The position numbers and the translations under genes are program-made. This document shows, piece after piece, positions 22,253-32,342 of a stretch of DNA of 45,169 bases (the first letter of the stretch is position 1; each line of letters starts with the position of its first letter). The notes below the pieces were generated by a model. That model did no database searches. It worked only from the letters and a program-made list of their open reading frames with translations, and had not been told where the DNA came from. This DNA comes from a virus. The stretch lies in IMG/VR virus record IMGVR_UViG_3300048927_000788, positions 1-45,169 of that record, one strand, 5' to 3'.

Positions 22253-24556
22253 ATGCCTCGGTTCGACACGACACGCATCACCCCGCGACAGCCGGTGGAT
22301 TCGTCTGCATCACAGAACGTCCCGCTTCAGGTCCAGGCGAGCCAGCGAGATTCGTCCGGTGCGGGTTCGGCGATGTACGCACTGAGCCGCGCGCTGTCGG
22401 GCATGTCGAACCAGACCACAGACATCCTCGACTACGCTGCCCGGCAAAAGAAGCAGAACGACGCCGCCCTTGCCGCACAGTCGGCGAAGGAAGGCAAGGC
22501 CAAAGCCGACGAGGCCGCCGTCACAGGTACGGTCGACCACGATTGGCTGGCGACCGCCAACCAATTCCAGCGACAGGCATACGAAGAAACGGACGGCCTC
22601 AACGCTGCGAACAGGTTCGAGCAGCAGTTCCAGCCGGAGCTTGCAAAGCTGGAGCCCGGCGCCGACATCGACCAGGTCATGCAGCAGCACGTTGCGACGT
22701 TCGTCGAAGAGAGCCAGCTCCCCGAGGAAGCCCGGAAGGCGTTCATGGTCGCTATGGCGCAGAAGCAGCCGTCGATCAAGGAAGCCTTTCTCAAGCAGTC
22801 CATCGCCGAGGGACAGAAGCGGGAAGAGGAAGGCTATCAGGCGTACCTCGTCGATGGCCTCAGGACCGGCCACATGCTCGACCCGAGCACCCTTGGCGCC
22901 TGGCGGGACTATGGTCTCCAGAAGGGCCTCACCGAGGACCAGATCGAGCACTCGGCGGTCACAGCCCTCAAGGCCGCCATGGCCTCCGGCGACATCGACC
23001 TCGCGAAGGGCAAGACCCTCCTTGAGACCCCGATGGCGCCCGGCAGGACTCCCCTGGCCTCCATTCCCGAGCACGCCGAGGAACTGCGCAACGCAGCCAG
23101 CGTGGGCCAGCACATCCAGGACGAGCGCGCCCAAAAGGCTCGTTACGACCAGGAGGTTGCCGAGACCGTCCAGATCGACGCGCTCGCTGACAAGGGCATC
23201 CTGGGGTCGGCTCGTGCAACCGCATGGGGCAAGGCGAATGACAAGTCCGCTGCCGAGGTCGCCGCCAAGATTCGCCAGTCTGCCGAAGCACGCGAGCGGT
23301 TGGCGGAGAAGGCCCAGAAGGCGGCCGAGCAGCGCCGGGCCGACTTGGCCTGGATGAACCATGATGCCCTGCGTGAGCAGGCGTCCGGCATCAAGCCCGA
23401 GGATGTCTCGAAGGCCGGCGACCGCGCACTCACGGCGGCCCTGCAAAAGGGCGAGACGAGCCCCGACGTCATGAAGGTGCTGGAGCACTCCGCCCGCACG
23501 GGCGCCCCGATCCCGGCCCTGAAGACACTCCTCGGCAGTATCGACGAGAACGACCCGAGCCGCGCGGAACGCTACGTCGGCATCTTCGAACACATGCAGA
23601 ACATCTCGCCGTCGTGGGCCGCACAGCAGGTGGACGACAAGACCCTTGCCCGAATCACGCAGTACCAGCAGGCGCGCGCCCTCGGCGCCACAGGAACGCA
23701 GGCGTGGTCCCAGGTAAAGATGGGTAGCAGCTTGGACACCGAGACGATCAACAAGAACGTCACCGAGGCCATGAAGGCTGTCGATAAGGCGAAGCCGAAA
23801 GACTTCGATGCTCCGCACTTCTGGCAGTCGGACACGCCCATCGCCAACATCACGGAGATGGATGCGGCCTATCGCCTCCGCGTACGGAACATGGTGCAGC
23901 AGGGCATTCCGCCCAACGTTGCCGCCAAGACCGCCATCGAGCGCGTGAAGGCCGAATACGTCCGGGTGGGTGACCGTCTGGTCCGCTCATACGGCACGGG
24001 CGACGGCGTCGAGACTCAGACCAGCGACGCCATGACCGAAGCAAGCGTCATGTGGAAGGACCGCCTCGTCGCGCAGAACGTCGTCGGCAAGGACGACCCC
24101 GTCTGGTTTGTCCCTGTACCCGGCTCGCCCGACAAGTGGCGTCTCAAATACTTCGCAGCCGGGGGCGTGCCTCTCGACGTCACGCACGAGATTACCGTCG
24201 ATGGACCTGACGGCAAGCCGCAGAAGAAGACCGCCTTCGTCGATGTTATCCCGTCGGCCACCCGAGAGAACTACTCGGTCTGGAAGAAGCAGGAAGACGA
24301 CAAGCGCGTTCGCAACGCACAGGCGTTCACCACGTTCGGACAACCCGACGAGGAGCTGACTGCCGACGCTGCGAAGCGACTCCAGGTGAAGCTCGGCCAG
24401 CAGGCCACATCGATCAAGCCAGGGGACACCTCAGGCTACGCACTCGATCCTGCGAACCGAAAGCGTGCCGAGGGAGCCGCAAAGCTCCAGCAGTACGTGC
24501 AAGACCCAACCAACCACGTTCAGTCCTTCGCGGACTTCATCACCTCACAGCACTAA
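22253..24556 (+). CDS. Internal virion protein, T7 gp15-like
   Basis: 767 residues from ATG 22253 with CAGGAA upstream (T7 gp15 747). N-terminus MPRFDTTRITPRQPVDSSAS resembles core proteins of this type; the middle is almost all helix and Ala-rich (ASRLxxxx-type repeats not evident). It follows gp14-like and precedes gp16-like, the standard ejectosome order, and probably spans the periplasm during DNA entry. Assignment rests on size, composition and order. Confidence 0.82.
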   Translation: MPRFDTTRITPRQPVDSSASQNVPLQVQASQRDSSGAGSAMYALSRALSGMSNQTTDILDYAARQKKQNDAALAAQSAKEGKAKADEAAVTGTVDHDWLATANQFQRQAYEETDGLNAANRFEQQFQPELAKLEPGADIDQVMQQHVATFVEESQLPEEARKAFMVAMAQKQPSIKEAFLKQSIAEGQKREEEGYQAYLVDGLRTGHMLDPSTLGAWRDYGLQKGLTEDQIEHSAVTALKAAMASGDIDLAKGKTLLETPMAPGRTPLASIPEHAEELRNAASVGQHIQDERAQKARYDQEVAETVQIDALADKGILGSARATAWGKANDKSAAEVAAKIRQSAEARERLAEKAQKAAEQRRADLAWMNHDALREQASGIKPEDVSKAGDRALTAALQKGETSPDVMKVLEHSARTGAPIPALKTLLGSIDENDPSRAERYVGIFEHMQNISPSWAAQQVDDKTLARITQYQQARALGATGTQAWSQVKMGSSLDTETINKNVTEAMKAVDKAKPKDFDAPHFWQSDTPIANITEMDAAYRLRVRNMVQQGIPPNVAAKTAIERVKAEYVRVGDRLVRSYGTGDGVETQTSDAMTEASVMWKDRLVAQNVVGKDDPVWFVPVPGSPDKWRLKYFAAGGVPLDVTHEITVDGPDGKPQKKTAFVDVIPSATRENYSVWKKQEDDKRVRNAQAFTTFGQPDEELTADAAKRLQVKLGQQATSIKPGDTSGYALDPANRKRAEGAAKLQQYVQDPTNHVQSFADFITSQH

Positions 24557-24568
24557 GGAGCGCCACCA

Positions 24569-27500
24569 GTGGACACCCTACCGAGCATCTACGCTCAGGA
24601 CGGCGAATACGTCCGGCCAGTACCGTCCGCTGGTGCAACGGTCCTTGAGGGCCAGGCACGCACGGCTGCGGCCAAGGCCCAGGAGGTCAAGGACAAGACC
24701 ACGTTCGGCGACCTGATCGGTGCCAAGATCGTGCAAGGTCCCATCGCGTGGGCCGACCGCGCCTTACAGGAGCACGGTCTCGAACGAGACCCGGACTTCT
24801 ATGGGGACGCACTGAAGCCCCACTACGAGAAGTGGGTAGCAAACGGCCTGGAGAGTCAGACCGAGCTGCTTGAGGGAGCCTTCTCCGCCGAACAGGCGGA
24901 CCTCCGCATGTCATTCGCCATGCAGAACAAGATGGCCCAGGAGGACTCCGCGCAATACGGACTCCTCGGGAACGCAGCGGCATCCCTGCTCGACCCCTCG
25001 ATGTACGCCATCGGCGCTGCGTCGGGAGGCTTGGGTTACGGGGCGCGTGCGACGTCGCTGGTCAACGGCGTCAGGTCAGGGCTGGTCGCGGGCGCCACCA
25101 ACGTAGGCACAGAACTCCTCGCCTCACAGTACGACCCGGAGATCGATACGGGCCATCTCGTCACCGCAGGGGCCTTCGGGTTCCTGGCGGGCGGCGCGTT
25201 CGGCTTCCGCAGCGGTGAGCTGGCAGAGGCCGCAGCGGGCACCACCAAGGTCGTCAGGGAAGCGCAGGCCGCCAAGGGTGCCGCTCAGGATGCCTCGGAC
25301 TCCATGGGCGCTGCACGCGTCGATGGTTCCGTCGTCAGCAATCTGGACGGTCCCGCCGTGGGAACGCCCGAGTGGCAGCAGAAGGTCATCGACGACGCCT
25401 ACGCGAACGCAGGGACCAAGTCGGCCTTCAGCAAGGTCCGACGCGATATCGCTGGCCGCCTCGGCAGCAGCAAGTCCGCTGTGCTCCGTGACGTGTCCCG
25501 AAAGCTCCTGAAGGACAGCGTCGGCTACGCGGATCGAAACGCTGCTGTGAAGTTCACGGCGAGCGAAGAGTCCGCGCTTCTCGACCAGGCCGTGCACGGC
25601 GAGTACCGCACTGCGGTTGAACAGGAGTGGGCCAAGTTCGCACAGAAGACCGGCGTACGCGGTGACGCTGCCCGGCAGAACTTCAACGAGTCGGTGGGCT
25701 ACTACATCCGTGGTGTCGCCCAGGATATGGAGCCCGAAGTAGCCGCGTCCGCTCAGCGGGTGCAGAAGACGTTCCAGCGTATGGCCGACGAACTGCGGGC
25801 CAACGGTGTACCCGGCTTCGAACAACCCTTCGATGGCAATGGCTACCTCCCGCGCATCTTCAGTGCCAAGGGCTACACCGACCTCAACTCGACCAAGGGC
25901 CTGTCATTCGAGAACCTCCGCGAGAACCTCGTGAAGCCCGCGATGCGCAGCGCTTGGGTCAAGAACCTCGGCGCGGGCGAGACGATCAACGAAGACCTCC
26001 TCAACGCCGTCAGCGAGGCGTGGCTCAAGCGCGGCTACGAGAAGGCCATGGGCGGCCCCTCCGATCTCCATGGCACCCTTGCTGCCGCTGACGCGACGAG
26101 CGTACGTGAGCTGCTTCAGGAGGCCGGCGTGACGGCGCAGAAGATCGATGCACTGGTCGGGAAGCTGGAGAAGGATGCCGGCGAACGTGCCCTGCATGCG
26201 CGCGCCAAGAGCCGTATCGACCTCGACGAGTCCTATGGGGCTACGCTCACGGACGAGCTGGGCAACACCCACCAGGTGCACATCGCCGACCTGCTGGAGA
26301 ACAACGTCGACAACCTCGTGCCCGACTACATCCGCGAGATGTCAGGATGGGCGGCGCTCAAGAAGCACGCAAACATCGGCACCCAGGCAGAGCTTGACCG
26401 CTACAAGCAGTTCGTCCTCTCCCAGAGTAAGCAAGCCGGCGACAGCGACCTGACCCGCGCCCTCGATATCACCTTCAACTCCATCCTTGGCCGGTCGACC
26501 TCAGACGCCCCGAACTCTGCCTGGACTCGCGGCTCCCGCCTGATCCGGTCGCAGAACTTCATGACCACGATGGGCCAGGTCGGATTCACCATGCTGGAAG
26601 GCGTGGGTTCCGTCCTCGGCGCCGTGGGGACGCGCAATGCGTTCAAGGCGGCACCCGCTGCGATCAACATGGTCCGCAAGATGCGTATGGGCAACTTCGA
26701 TCACGAAGAGGCCGCCTGGCTCGCCGACATCACCGGCCTCGGGACGGACTTCGTCCGGAACCAGCCGTACCTCCGCCTCGACGCGGTGGGTGAGTCAGTG
26801 TGGCGTAACGACACCGCCGTAGGCCGTGGCCTGAACAAGCTCGACCGAGGCATGCAGTACGGCCAGCGGTACATGAGCGTGGTGTCCGGCATCGCCCCCA
26901 TGCAGCAGTTCCTCCAGGGCTTCGCAGGCGTGGGCATCGCCGGGCGCCTGGTCCAGCTCGCCAACAAGGAAGGCATCTCGGCCAGCATGGTCCGCCGCCT
27001 CCGCGCTGGCGGCCTCGACGCCAAGGACCAGGCCACCCTCTTCGCGCGCCTCAAGGGCCTGAAGAGCGTCCATGACATCGCCAAGGGATGGGGCTCATGG
27101 ACGGCGGACGAGAAGAGGCTCATGGCCCTGTTCGTGAACCGCAACGCCAAGCGCACCATCGGCGAAGGCGGTGTCGGCGACTCGGTCCAGCTTATGCACT
27201 CAGCGACGGGCCGCATCTTCACGCAGTTCCGCACGTTCATGACGAACTCCTACACCTCCGTAATGCTCCACGGCCTGCACATGCGGGACTGGCAGACGGC
27301 GCAGATGTGGATGGGGTCGACCCTGTTCGCAGGCATCGGCATGGCCGCGCGCAACTACTTGAACACGACCGGTGACCCCGAGAAGCGGGAAAAGCTCATG
27401 CAGTGGGACGAACTGGCTAAGCAGGCGTTCCAGCAGTCGAGCTACTCGTCGATCCTGCCGTTCATGACGGACACTATCGCGCACGACCTGGGCGTCAAAC

Positions 27501-27772
27501 AGGCCCTCGGTGGCGACGACACCCCGATCTTCGCCTACGGGCGCTCAACGGGGCTCGACTCGGGTGTCCAGGGCATCCCCACCCTGGCAACCGGGCGGGC
27601 TCTCTGGAGCCTACCGAAGACCCTGGTGGCCGCCCTCGATCCCAAGCAGCACGTCACTTCGAAGCAAGCGCGGGACGCAATGTCCCTGCTGTGGTTCCAG
27701 AACGTCACTGGCGTTCGCAACGGGCTCTCATGGGCCGCCAAGCAACTTCCGGAGGGTGACCTCCCCAACTAA
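24569..27772 (+). CDS. Internal virion (ejection) protein, T7 gp16-like
   Basis: 1067 residues (T7 gp16 1318). GTG start with AAGGAG upstream. Contains AASLLDPSMYAIGAASGGLG and VNGVRSGLVAGATNVGTELL typical of the family's hydrophobic middle, and FRTFMTNSYTSVMLHGLHMR near the C-terminus. The N-terminus starts directly with DTLPSIYAQDGEYVRPVPSA; there is no lytic transglycosylase domain as in the first 150 residues of T7 gp16. It should form the inner-membrane channel and motor for genome entry. Confidence 0.88.
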   Translation: MDTLPSIYAQDGEYVRPVPSAGATVLEGQARTAAAKAQEVKDKTTFGDLIGAKIVQGPIAWADRALQEHGLERDPDFYGDALKPHYEKWVANGLESQTELLEGAFSAEQADLRMSFAMQNKMAQEDSAQYGLLGNAAASLLDPSMYAIGAASGGLGYGARATSLVNGVRSGLVAGATNVGTELLASQYDPEIDTGHLVTAGAFGFLAGGAFGFRSGELAEAAAGTTKVVREAQAAKGAAQDASDSMGAARVDGSVVSNLDGPAVGTPEWQQKVIDDAYANAGTKSAFSKVRRDIAGRLGSSKSAVLRDVSRKLLKDSVGYADRNAAVKFTASEESALLDQAVHGEYRTAVEQEWAKFAQKTGVRGDAARQNFNESVGYYIRGVAQDMEPEVAASAQRVQKTFQRMADELRANGVPGFEQPFDGNGYLPRIFSAKGYTDLNSTKGLSFENLRENLVKPAMRSAWVKNLGAGETINEDLLNAVSEAWLKRGYEKAMGGPSDLHGTLAAADATSVRELLQEAGVTAQKIDALVGKLEKDAGERALHARAKSRIDLDESYGATLTDELGNTHQVHIADLLENNVDNLVPDYIREMSGWAALKKHANIGTQAELDRYKQFVLSQSKQAGDSDLTRALDITFNSILGRSTSDAPNSAWTRGSRLIRSQNFMTTMGQVGFTMLEGVGSVLGAVGTRNAFKAAPAAINMVRKMRMGNFDHEEAAWLADITGLGTDFVRNQPYLRLDAVGESVWRNDTAVGRGLNKLDRGMQYGQRYMSVVSGIAPMQQFLQGFAGVGIAGRLVQLANKEGISASMVRRLRAGGLDAKDQATLFARLKGLKSVHDIAKGWGSWTADEKRLMALFVNRNAKRTIGEGGVGDSVQLMHSATGRIFTQFRTFMTNSYTSVMLHGLHMRDWQTAQMWMGSTLFAGIGMAARNYLNTTGDPEKREKLMQWDELAKQAFQQSSYSSILPFMTDTIAHDLGVKQALGGDDTPIFAYGRSTGLDSGVQGIPTLATGRALWSLPKTLVAALDPKQHVTSKQARDAMSLLWFQNVTGVRNGLSWAAKQLPEGDLPN

Positions 27773-27785
27773 CCCCAGGAGGTCC

Positions 27786-29729
27786 ATGCAGCCCCTAGCG
27801 CGTGGCTACTCGTTCGTCATGTACTTGGCGAGCGAGGGTGCCACCTACACCGTCCCCTTCCCCTACCTGCACCTTGAAGACCTCAGGGTGTTTGCAGGGG
27901 ACGTGGGGGACGCCGTGGAGCAGCCGATCAAATGGCTCTCCCCTACCGAATTCCAAGTCACCTCGAAGCTGCCCGAGCAGATTCTAGTGACCGCTCGCCG
28001 TTTCACCCGGCGAGATGACCTTCTCACTGTCTTCCACGACGGGGGTCAGCTCCCCGCGTCTGACATGAACGTGAACTCGAAGCAGCTCCTCTACATCATG
28101 CAGGAGCAGCTCGACTTCGGCACATACGGCGGCAGCGGTCTCCCCGGAGGCGGCTCCGGCTGGCCGATGCCTGACGGGTCGACGCCCAATCCGGCCATCA
28201 CCCAGATCATCGACGCTGTGATGCAGTCGCCGATCATGAAGCTCCTGCTGGAGCGTATCGATCCCATCGACTCCACGGCCGAGACTTTGCTCGACGAAAT
28301 CCTTCGCAGCGACCAGCGGTTCAACGAGCGTCGCAAGGTCGAGAAGCGAGTGGCCCTGGCCGAGACCGACATCACCACGCTCGTGACCGATACGTCCTCC
28401 ATGGCCCAGCAGATCACGGAGCTGTACGCACAGCACGACGACACGGCCGCTCAGATCGTCGAAGTCCGCCAGGTCATCGCCACGGAGACCGAAGCGCGCG
28501 CCACGGCCATTACGCAGGTCAACGCCGCCATCGGTGGGGCCGAGTCCCGCATCACCGACGTGCGCCAGGCGGTCACTACCGAGACCGAAGCGCGCGCGCA
28601 GGCGATCACCAAGCTCGCCTCGGACTTCAAGGCGGCAGACGACAACGTCACCAAGGCGATCTCACAGACCCTCACGACCACCTACGCGACCAAGGACTAC
28701 GCGAAGACCATCTCGACCCAGCAGGTCGAAGCATGGGCATCCGGGTCGTTCGCCATTCTCCAGAACCGCTTCGAAGCATTCGTGGACGGTACCGCTGATC
28801 CCACGGGGAACCCGAAGTGGCAAGCGAACTGGTCTCTGAAGATCGACGCCGGGCGCATCAATGGCGTCCCCGTCATCGCCGGAATCGGCCTCGGCGCATC
28901 GTCGCAAGGCGGCAGCACCTTTACCGTGCTCGCCGACCGATTCGCCTTCGCATCCCCTCGGGGTGGCGGAGTCGTGAGCTTCCCCTTCGTCGCGGGTCGA
29001 GTCGGGGGCGTGGACACCGTAGGTATCACGGGCCAGCTCATCGTCGATGGCTCCATCTCGGCCCAGAAGATCACCACGAACTCCCTGTCGGCCATCTCGG
29101 CCAACATGGGTACCGTCAACGGCGGCATCTTCCGAACGTACCAGCTCGACGCCTATGGGAACGTCATCGATCCCAACGAGTTCCGTGTGGAGATCACGAA
29201 CAACCCGAACGACCCCTGGCCGTTCTGGATCGGCGCAGGCGTCAAGAACGCCAACAACGCCGTCGTCTGGTTTGATCGGAACGGCAACGCCGCATTCAAC
29301 GGCACGATCCGCGCCCAGAACATGATCGACCAGCTCCAGTCCACCGCCACCGCATCGTGGACCGGAGACCTCACCGCGTCGGGCGGTGGCGTTGCGGTTC
29401 AGTTCGACCTCCCTGCCCCTACGCGATTGGGACAACAGCACCTCCCGGTAATCCACGTCGAGTGCAAGATCAACAACACGTCTGGTAGCCCTTCCACAGG
29501 CGGCATCTACCTGGAGAGGTTCGCTGGCGGCTCCTGGCAGCAGGTCAAGGTGCACAACCACATCATCGGCGGAGGCGCAACCGACTTCGACTCGATGCTG
29601 TCGTTCGACGCCATCGCCACAGGCACGGTCACGTACCGCGTGCGCATCGGTCTCGATCCATTCTCCAACACGCGGCCTGAGAACTTCCACATCACGCAGG
29701 TCACTGCATACGCCTTCGGGCTGAGGTAA
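27786..29729 (+). CDS. Tail fibre with T7 gp17-type anchor and J-like C-terminus
   Basis: 647 residues from ATG 27786 with AGGAGG 5 bp upstream. Residues 1-105 (GATYTVPFPYLHLEDLRVFA, TSKLPEQILVTARRFTRRDD, DMNVNSKQLLYIMQEQ) match the T7 gp17 tail-anchoring domain. Then a Gly/Pro stretch, a coiled coil (residues 180-290, two similar VxxVIATETEARATAIT-type repeats), and a segment (SLKIDAGRINGVPVIAGIGL, later QLIVDGSISAQKITTNSLSA) of the DUF1983/host-specificity protein J type of siphophages. The last 120 residues look like a carbohydrate-binding or receptor tip. It sets host range. Confidence 0.88.
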   Translation: MQPLARGYSFVMYLASEGATYTVPFPYLHLEDLRVFAGDVGDAVEQPIKWLSPTEFQVTSKLPEQILVTARRFTRRDDLLTVFHDGGQLPASDMNVNSKQLLYIMQEQLDFGTYGGSGLPGGGSGWPMPDGSTPNPAITQIIDAVMQSPIMKLLLERIDPIDSTAETLLDEILRSDQRFNERRKVEKRVALAETDITTLVTDTSSMAQQITELYAQHDDTAAQIVEVRQVIATETEARATAITQVNAAIGGAESRITDVRQAVTTETEARAQAITKLASDFKAADDNVTKAISQTLTTTYATKDYAKTISTQQVEAWASGSFAILQNRFEAFVDGTADPTGNPKWQANWSLKIDAGRINGVPVIAGIGLGASSQGGSTFTVLADRFAFASPRGGGVVSFPFVAGRVGGVDTVGITGQLIVDGSISAQKITTNSLSAISANMGTVNGGIFRTYQLDAYGNVIDPNEFRVEITNNPNDPWPFWIGAGVKNANNAVVWFDRNGNAAFNGTIRAQNMIDQLQSTATASWTGDLTASGGGVAVQFDLPAPTRLGQQHLPVIHVECKINNTSGSPSTGGIYLERFAGGSWQQVKVHNHIIGGGATDFDSMLSFDAIATGTVTYRVRIGLDPFSNTRPENFHITQVTAYAFGLR

Positions 29730-29758
29730 ACATCGCAACGAATGAGACCCCCGGCTAC

Positions 29759-31603
29759 GTGAGTAACGCCTCACTTGCCGCACGCCTGTCGGCCCTTGTG
29801 GATCGATGGGACACCCGCGAGAACCAGATGATCGCGGTGCTCACCCAGCCGACCGGCGACGTGACGGTTACCGATGGCACCGACGTGAACCACCAGGTCC
29901 CATCGTTCCCTGAGTTGCAGAAGCGGGTCACCTCCATGGTCGACTCGCTGACCGGCGAGGTCGCGGGAGTGAAGGCTATTGCCAATCACGTCACTGCCCT
30001 CGCCACCAGTGCGGAGCAGTCCGCCTCCGAGGCCGCCGCATCCGCCGTGGACTCCGCAGCGTCGGCCCAGCACGCCGCTGACTCCGCCTCCGCATCCACT
30101 CAGTCCGCAACGGACTCGGCGACCTCCGCCGCAGCCTCCGAGAGTTCCCGGCAGACATCCGACGCCCGAGCTACCGCTGCAACCACGAGTGCTGTCGAGA
30201 GCGCCAAGCAGGCGACAGCGGCGGCCGGCAGTGCCTCTAAGGCGGCGGCCGAGGCCGACGATTCCGCAGCCAGCGCGTCTACGGCCCTGATCGCGCTGGG
30301 TGACGCCCAGACTGCCCGTGACCTCTCGCGAGCGTGGGCGACCAACGTCGAGGACCAAGCGGTCGTTCCTGGTGAGTATTCGGCTCGGCATTGGGCCATC
30401 AAGGCCCAGGCGTTCGCTACGGGTTCCCTCGTGTACCTCGGCGCGTGGGACGCATCTTCCAACACGCTGCCCACGGGAGCCACGAAAGGTGCCTTCTACA
30501 AGATCACCGGCAGCGGCACCATCGGCGGTATCACGTACCGCAACGGCGACAACATCGTCCATAACGGCTCCGGCTGGGACCTGATCGACAACACCGAGAG
30601 CGTCACCGCTGTAGCGGGGAAGGTGGGCAACGTCACGCTGTCCATCGAGGACATCACGTCCCTGAGCAACGCGCTTGCCGGCAAGGCGTCCGTGAACCAC
30701 CGCCATGCCATCGCGGACGTTGAGGGACTCCAGGGAACCCTGGACAGTAAGCAGGCCGCACTCGGCTTCAGCCCGGTGAACAGCGTGAACGGCAACGTCA
30801 ACGGCTCCCTCACCGTTACCGCTGGGTCGTCCCCGAACCTCAACCTGATGGTGAACGGCAACGGCCGTGGCTATCGAGCGCTCGCCTCCGTTGATGGGTC
30901 GAATGACTTCGGCCTGTACTTCCAGAGGCTCAATGGCTCGACTTGGGACTCGCTGATGTCCCTAGGCGCCTCAGGCACGACCTTCTACGGAACAGCGAAC
31001 ACCACGGGCGCCTTCTCCGCTGGTGGCAACCTCATCGCTGCGGGTGGCGACCTCTATGCGGGTAGCCTGGCGGGCACCTATCGGCGATTCCGGTTCGACG
31101 GCACCGTCTCGACAAACGTGGCGACGGCACCCGGAAATGGCGCGCAGTCGTTCACCATGGTCACCTCCGGTCAGTTCGGTGGCGGCTACGCGATGCGCGA
31201 TGGCGGCAACGATTGGGTCATGTACCAGTCGTCCGGCACGCTGATCTTCGGCTGGGCCAACAACAACGGTCCGGTCGCGAGTCGCTTCTGGGTCGGCAAC
31301 GACGGCCGTGCGTACGCCACTGACTACGTCCTGTCGTCGGATGCGACCCTGAAGGAACGCATCGTCCGCGCCGAGGCCCGTAAGGGTATCTCGGAGTTGG
31401 TCAACTACTACACGTACATGTGGCGGGACACCAAGCGCGTCTCCAGTGGCCCCATTGCCCAGCAGGTCCTAAAGGTCGCCCCCGAGTACGTCACGGACCG
31501 TGGTGACGGCAAGCTGGGCGTGGACATTCTGCACCTGCTGTTCGAGATCGTGATTGACCTGCGGGCACGCATCCGGGAACTGGAGGGCGCCAATGGCGGT
31601 TAG
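29759..31603 (+). CDS. Second tail fibre/spike with S74 intramolecular chaperone
   Basis: 614 residues, GTG start. Residues 80-185 are an Ala/Ser-rich coiled coil with repeats like SAASAQHAADSASAST; then beta-rich parts (GSLVYLGAWDASSNTLPTG, HRHAIADVEGLQGTLDSKQA). The C-terminus from about 523 (VLSSDATLKERIVRAEARKG) is the peptidase S74/endosialidase chaperone; Ser527-Asp528 matches its self-cleavage site, and GPIAQQVLKVAPEYVTD fits too. It trimerises and matures the fibre. It lacks a T7 gp17 anchor, so it may attach to the first fibre. Confidence 0.88.
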   Translation: MSNASLAARLSALVDRWDTRENQMIAVLTQPTGDVTVTDGTDVNHQVPSFPELQKRVTSMVDSLTGEVAGVKAIANHVTALATSAEQSASEAAASAVDSAASAQHAADSASASTQSATDSATSAAASESSRQTSDARATAATTSAVESAKQATAAAGSASKAAAEADDSAASASTALIALGDAQTARDLSRAWATNVEDQAVVPGEYSARHWAIKAQAFATGSLVYLGAWDASSNTLPTGATKGAFYKITGSGTIGGITYRNGDNIVHNGSGWDLIDNTESVTAVAGKVGNVTLSIEDITSLSNALAGKASVNHRHAIADVEGLQGTLDSKQAALGFSPVNSVNGNVNGSLTVTAGSSPNLNLMVNGNGRGYRALASVDGSNDFGLYFQRLNGSTWDSLMSLGASGTTFYGTANTTGAFSAGGNLIAAGGDLYAGSLAGTYRRFRFDGTVSTNVATAPGNGAQSFTMVTSGQFGGGYAMRDGGNDWVMYQSSGTLIFGWANNNGPVASRFWVGNDGRAYATDYVLSSDATLKERIVRAEARKGISELVNYYTYMWRDTKRVSSGPIAQQVLKVAPEYVTDRGDGKLGVDILHLLFEIVIDLRARIRELEGANGG

Positions 31604-32057
31604 TGGGTCGCCCACCCTTCAGCAGATCGTCGCGGAGTTCGGTGGCCCTGGGAATCTCAGGGCCTACGCGCGGCGCGGCGCTTACGTTCCCGACATCCCC
31701 CAGAACGCCAACATCTCGACCGACCCCAACGCCCTGACGCTGAGCCAGTTCGCCAATGCGGTTCGTTACGTCGCACTCAGCGCGACCGCCTCTAGCCTCT
31801 CAAGCTCTGCCAGTAACAAGGGCACGTACACGGTCGGCACGTCCTTCTGCGCGATTAGCGGCGGAAACGGCAACGTCACCTACTCCCTGTCCTTCGTCAG
31901 CGGCACGCAGTTCAACAACTCCGTGGCCGGGAACCAAGCCACGTTCACCGCCGTAAACACGAACTCCACCCCGACCTCCTCTCGCGGCACCTACCGCTGG
32001 ACCGTATCGGACGGAATCTCGTCGGCTACCGCCGACTTCACTGTCTCCTGGAACTGA
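31593..32057 (+). CDS. Beta-sandwich virion protein (154 aa)
   Basis: ATG 31593 with GGAGG upstream, overlapping the fibre end by 11 bp. N-terminal SPTLQQIVAEFGGPGNLRAY is a conserved small-tail-protein start; the C-terminal half is Ser/Thr/Asn-rich and ends YRWTVSDGISSATADFTVSW, as in Ig-like domains. Probably a minor tail or fibre-tip protein. Function inferred from location. Confidence 0.65.
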   Translation: MAVSGSPTLQQIVAEFGGPGNLRAYARRGAYVPDIPQNANISTDPNALTLSQFANAVRYVALSATASSLSSSASNKGTYTVGTSFCAISGGNGNVTYSLSFVSGTQFNNSVAGNQATFTAVNTNSTPTSSRGTYRWTVSDGISSATADFTVSWN

Positions 32058-32072
32058 TCCGCTTTACCTCAA

Positions 32073-32342
32073 ATGGACAACGATACGAAGCTGGTCGCCA
32101 CCCTGGCGACCCTCGGCGCCGTCGTGGGCATCGGCAAGCTCCTTGCCTCCACTGAGAAGATCACTGCCCGCGTTGTCATGGCGCGCGCGATCATCTCCGG
32201 CGCTCTCGGCCTCTGTGCCGCTGCTGCATCCCTCATGTTCCCCAGCATCTCCACCAACGCGACCATCGGCGTCGCCTGCGTCCTGTCGAGCCTCGGCTCG
32301 TCCGCCGTAGAGCGTCTCTTCCAGAAGTGGCTCGCCAAGTAA
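32073..32342 (+). CDS. Holin (class of phage holin 3/LydA type)
   Basis: 89 residues with two or three membrane segments (LVATLATLGAVVGIGKLLA, MARAIISGALGLCAAAASLM, ATIGVACVLSSLGS) and a basic end FQKWLAK. Typical small holin that makes inner-membrane holes to release the endolysin. It directly precedes the terminase genes, like T7 gp17.5. Confidence 0.8.
   Translation: MDNDTKLVATLATLGAVVGIGKLLASTEKITARVVMARAIISGALGLCAAAASLMFPSISTNATIGVACVLSSLGSSAVERLFQKWLAK

Noticed and set aside
30000-30310. Short-period repeats in the second fibre gene as a possible tandem-repeat or CRISPR-like array
   Set aside because: They are Ala/Ser codons of a coiled coil with no constant spacer or repeat unit. No CRISPR array is present anywhere in the window.
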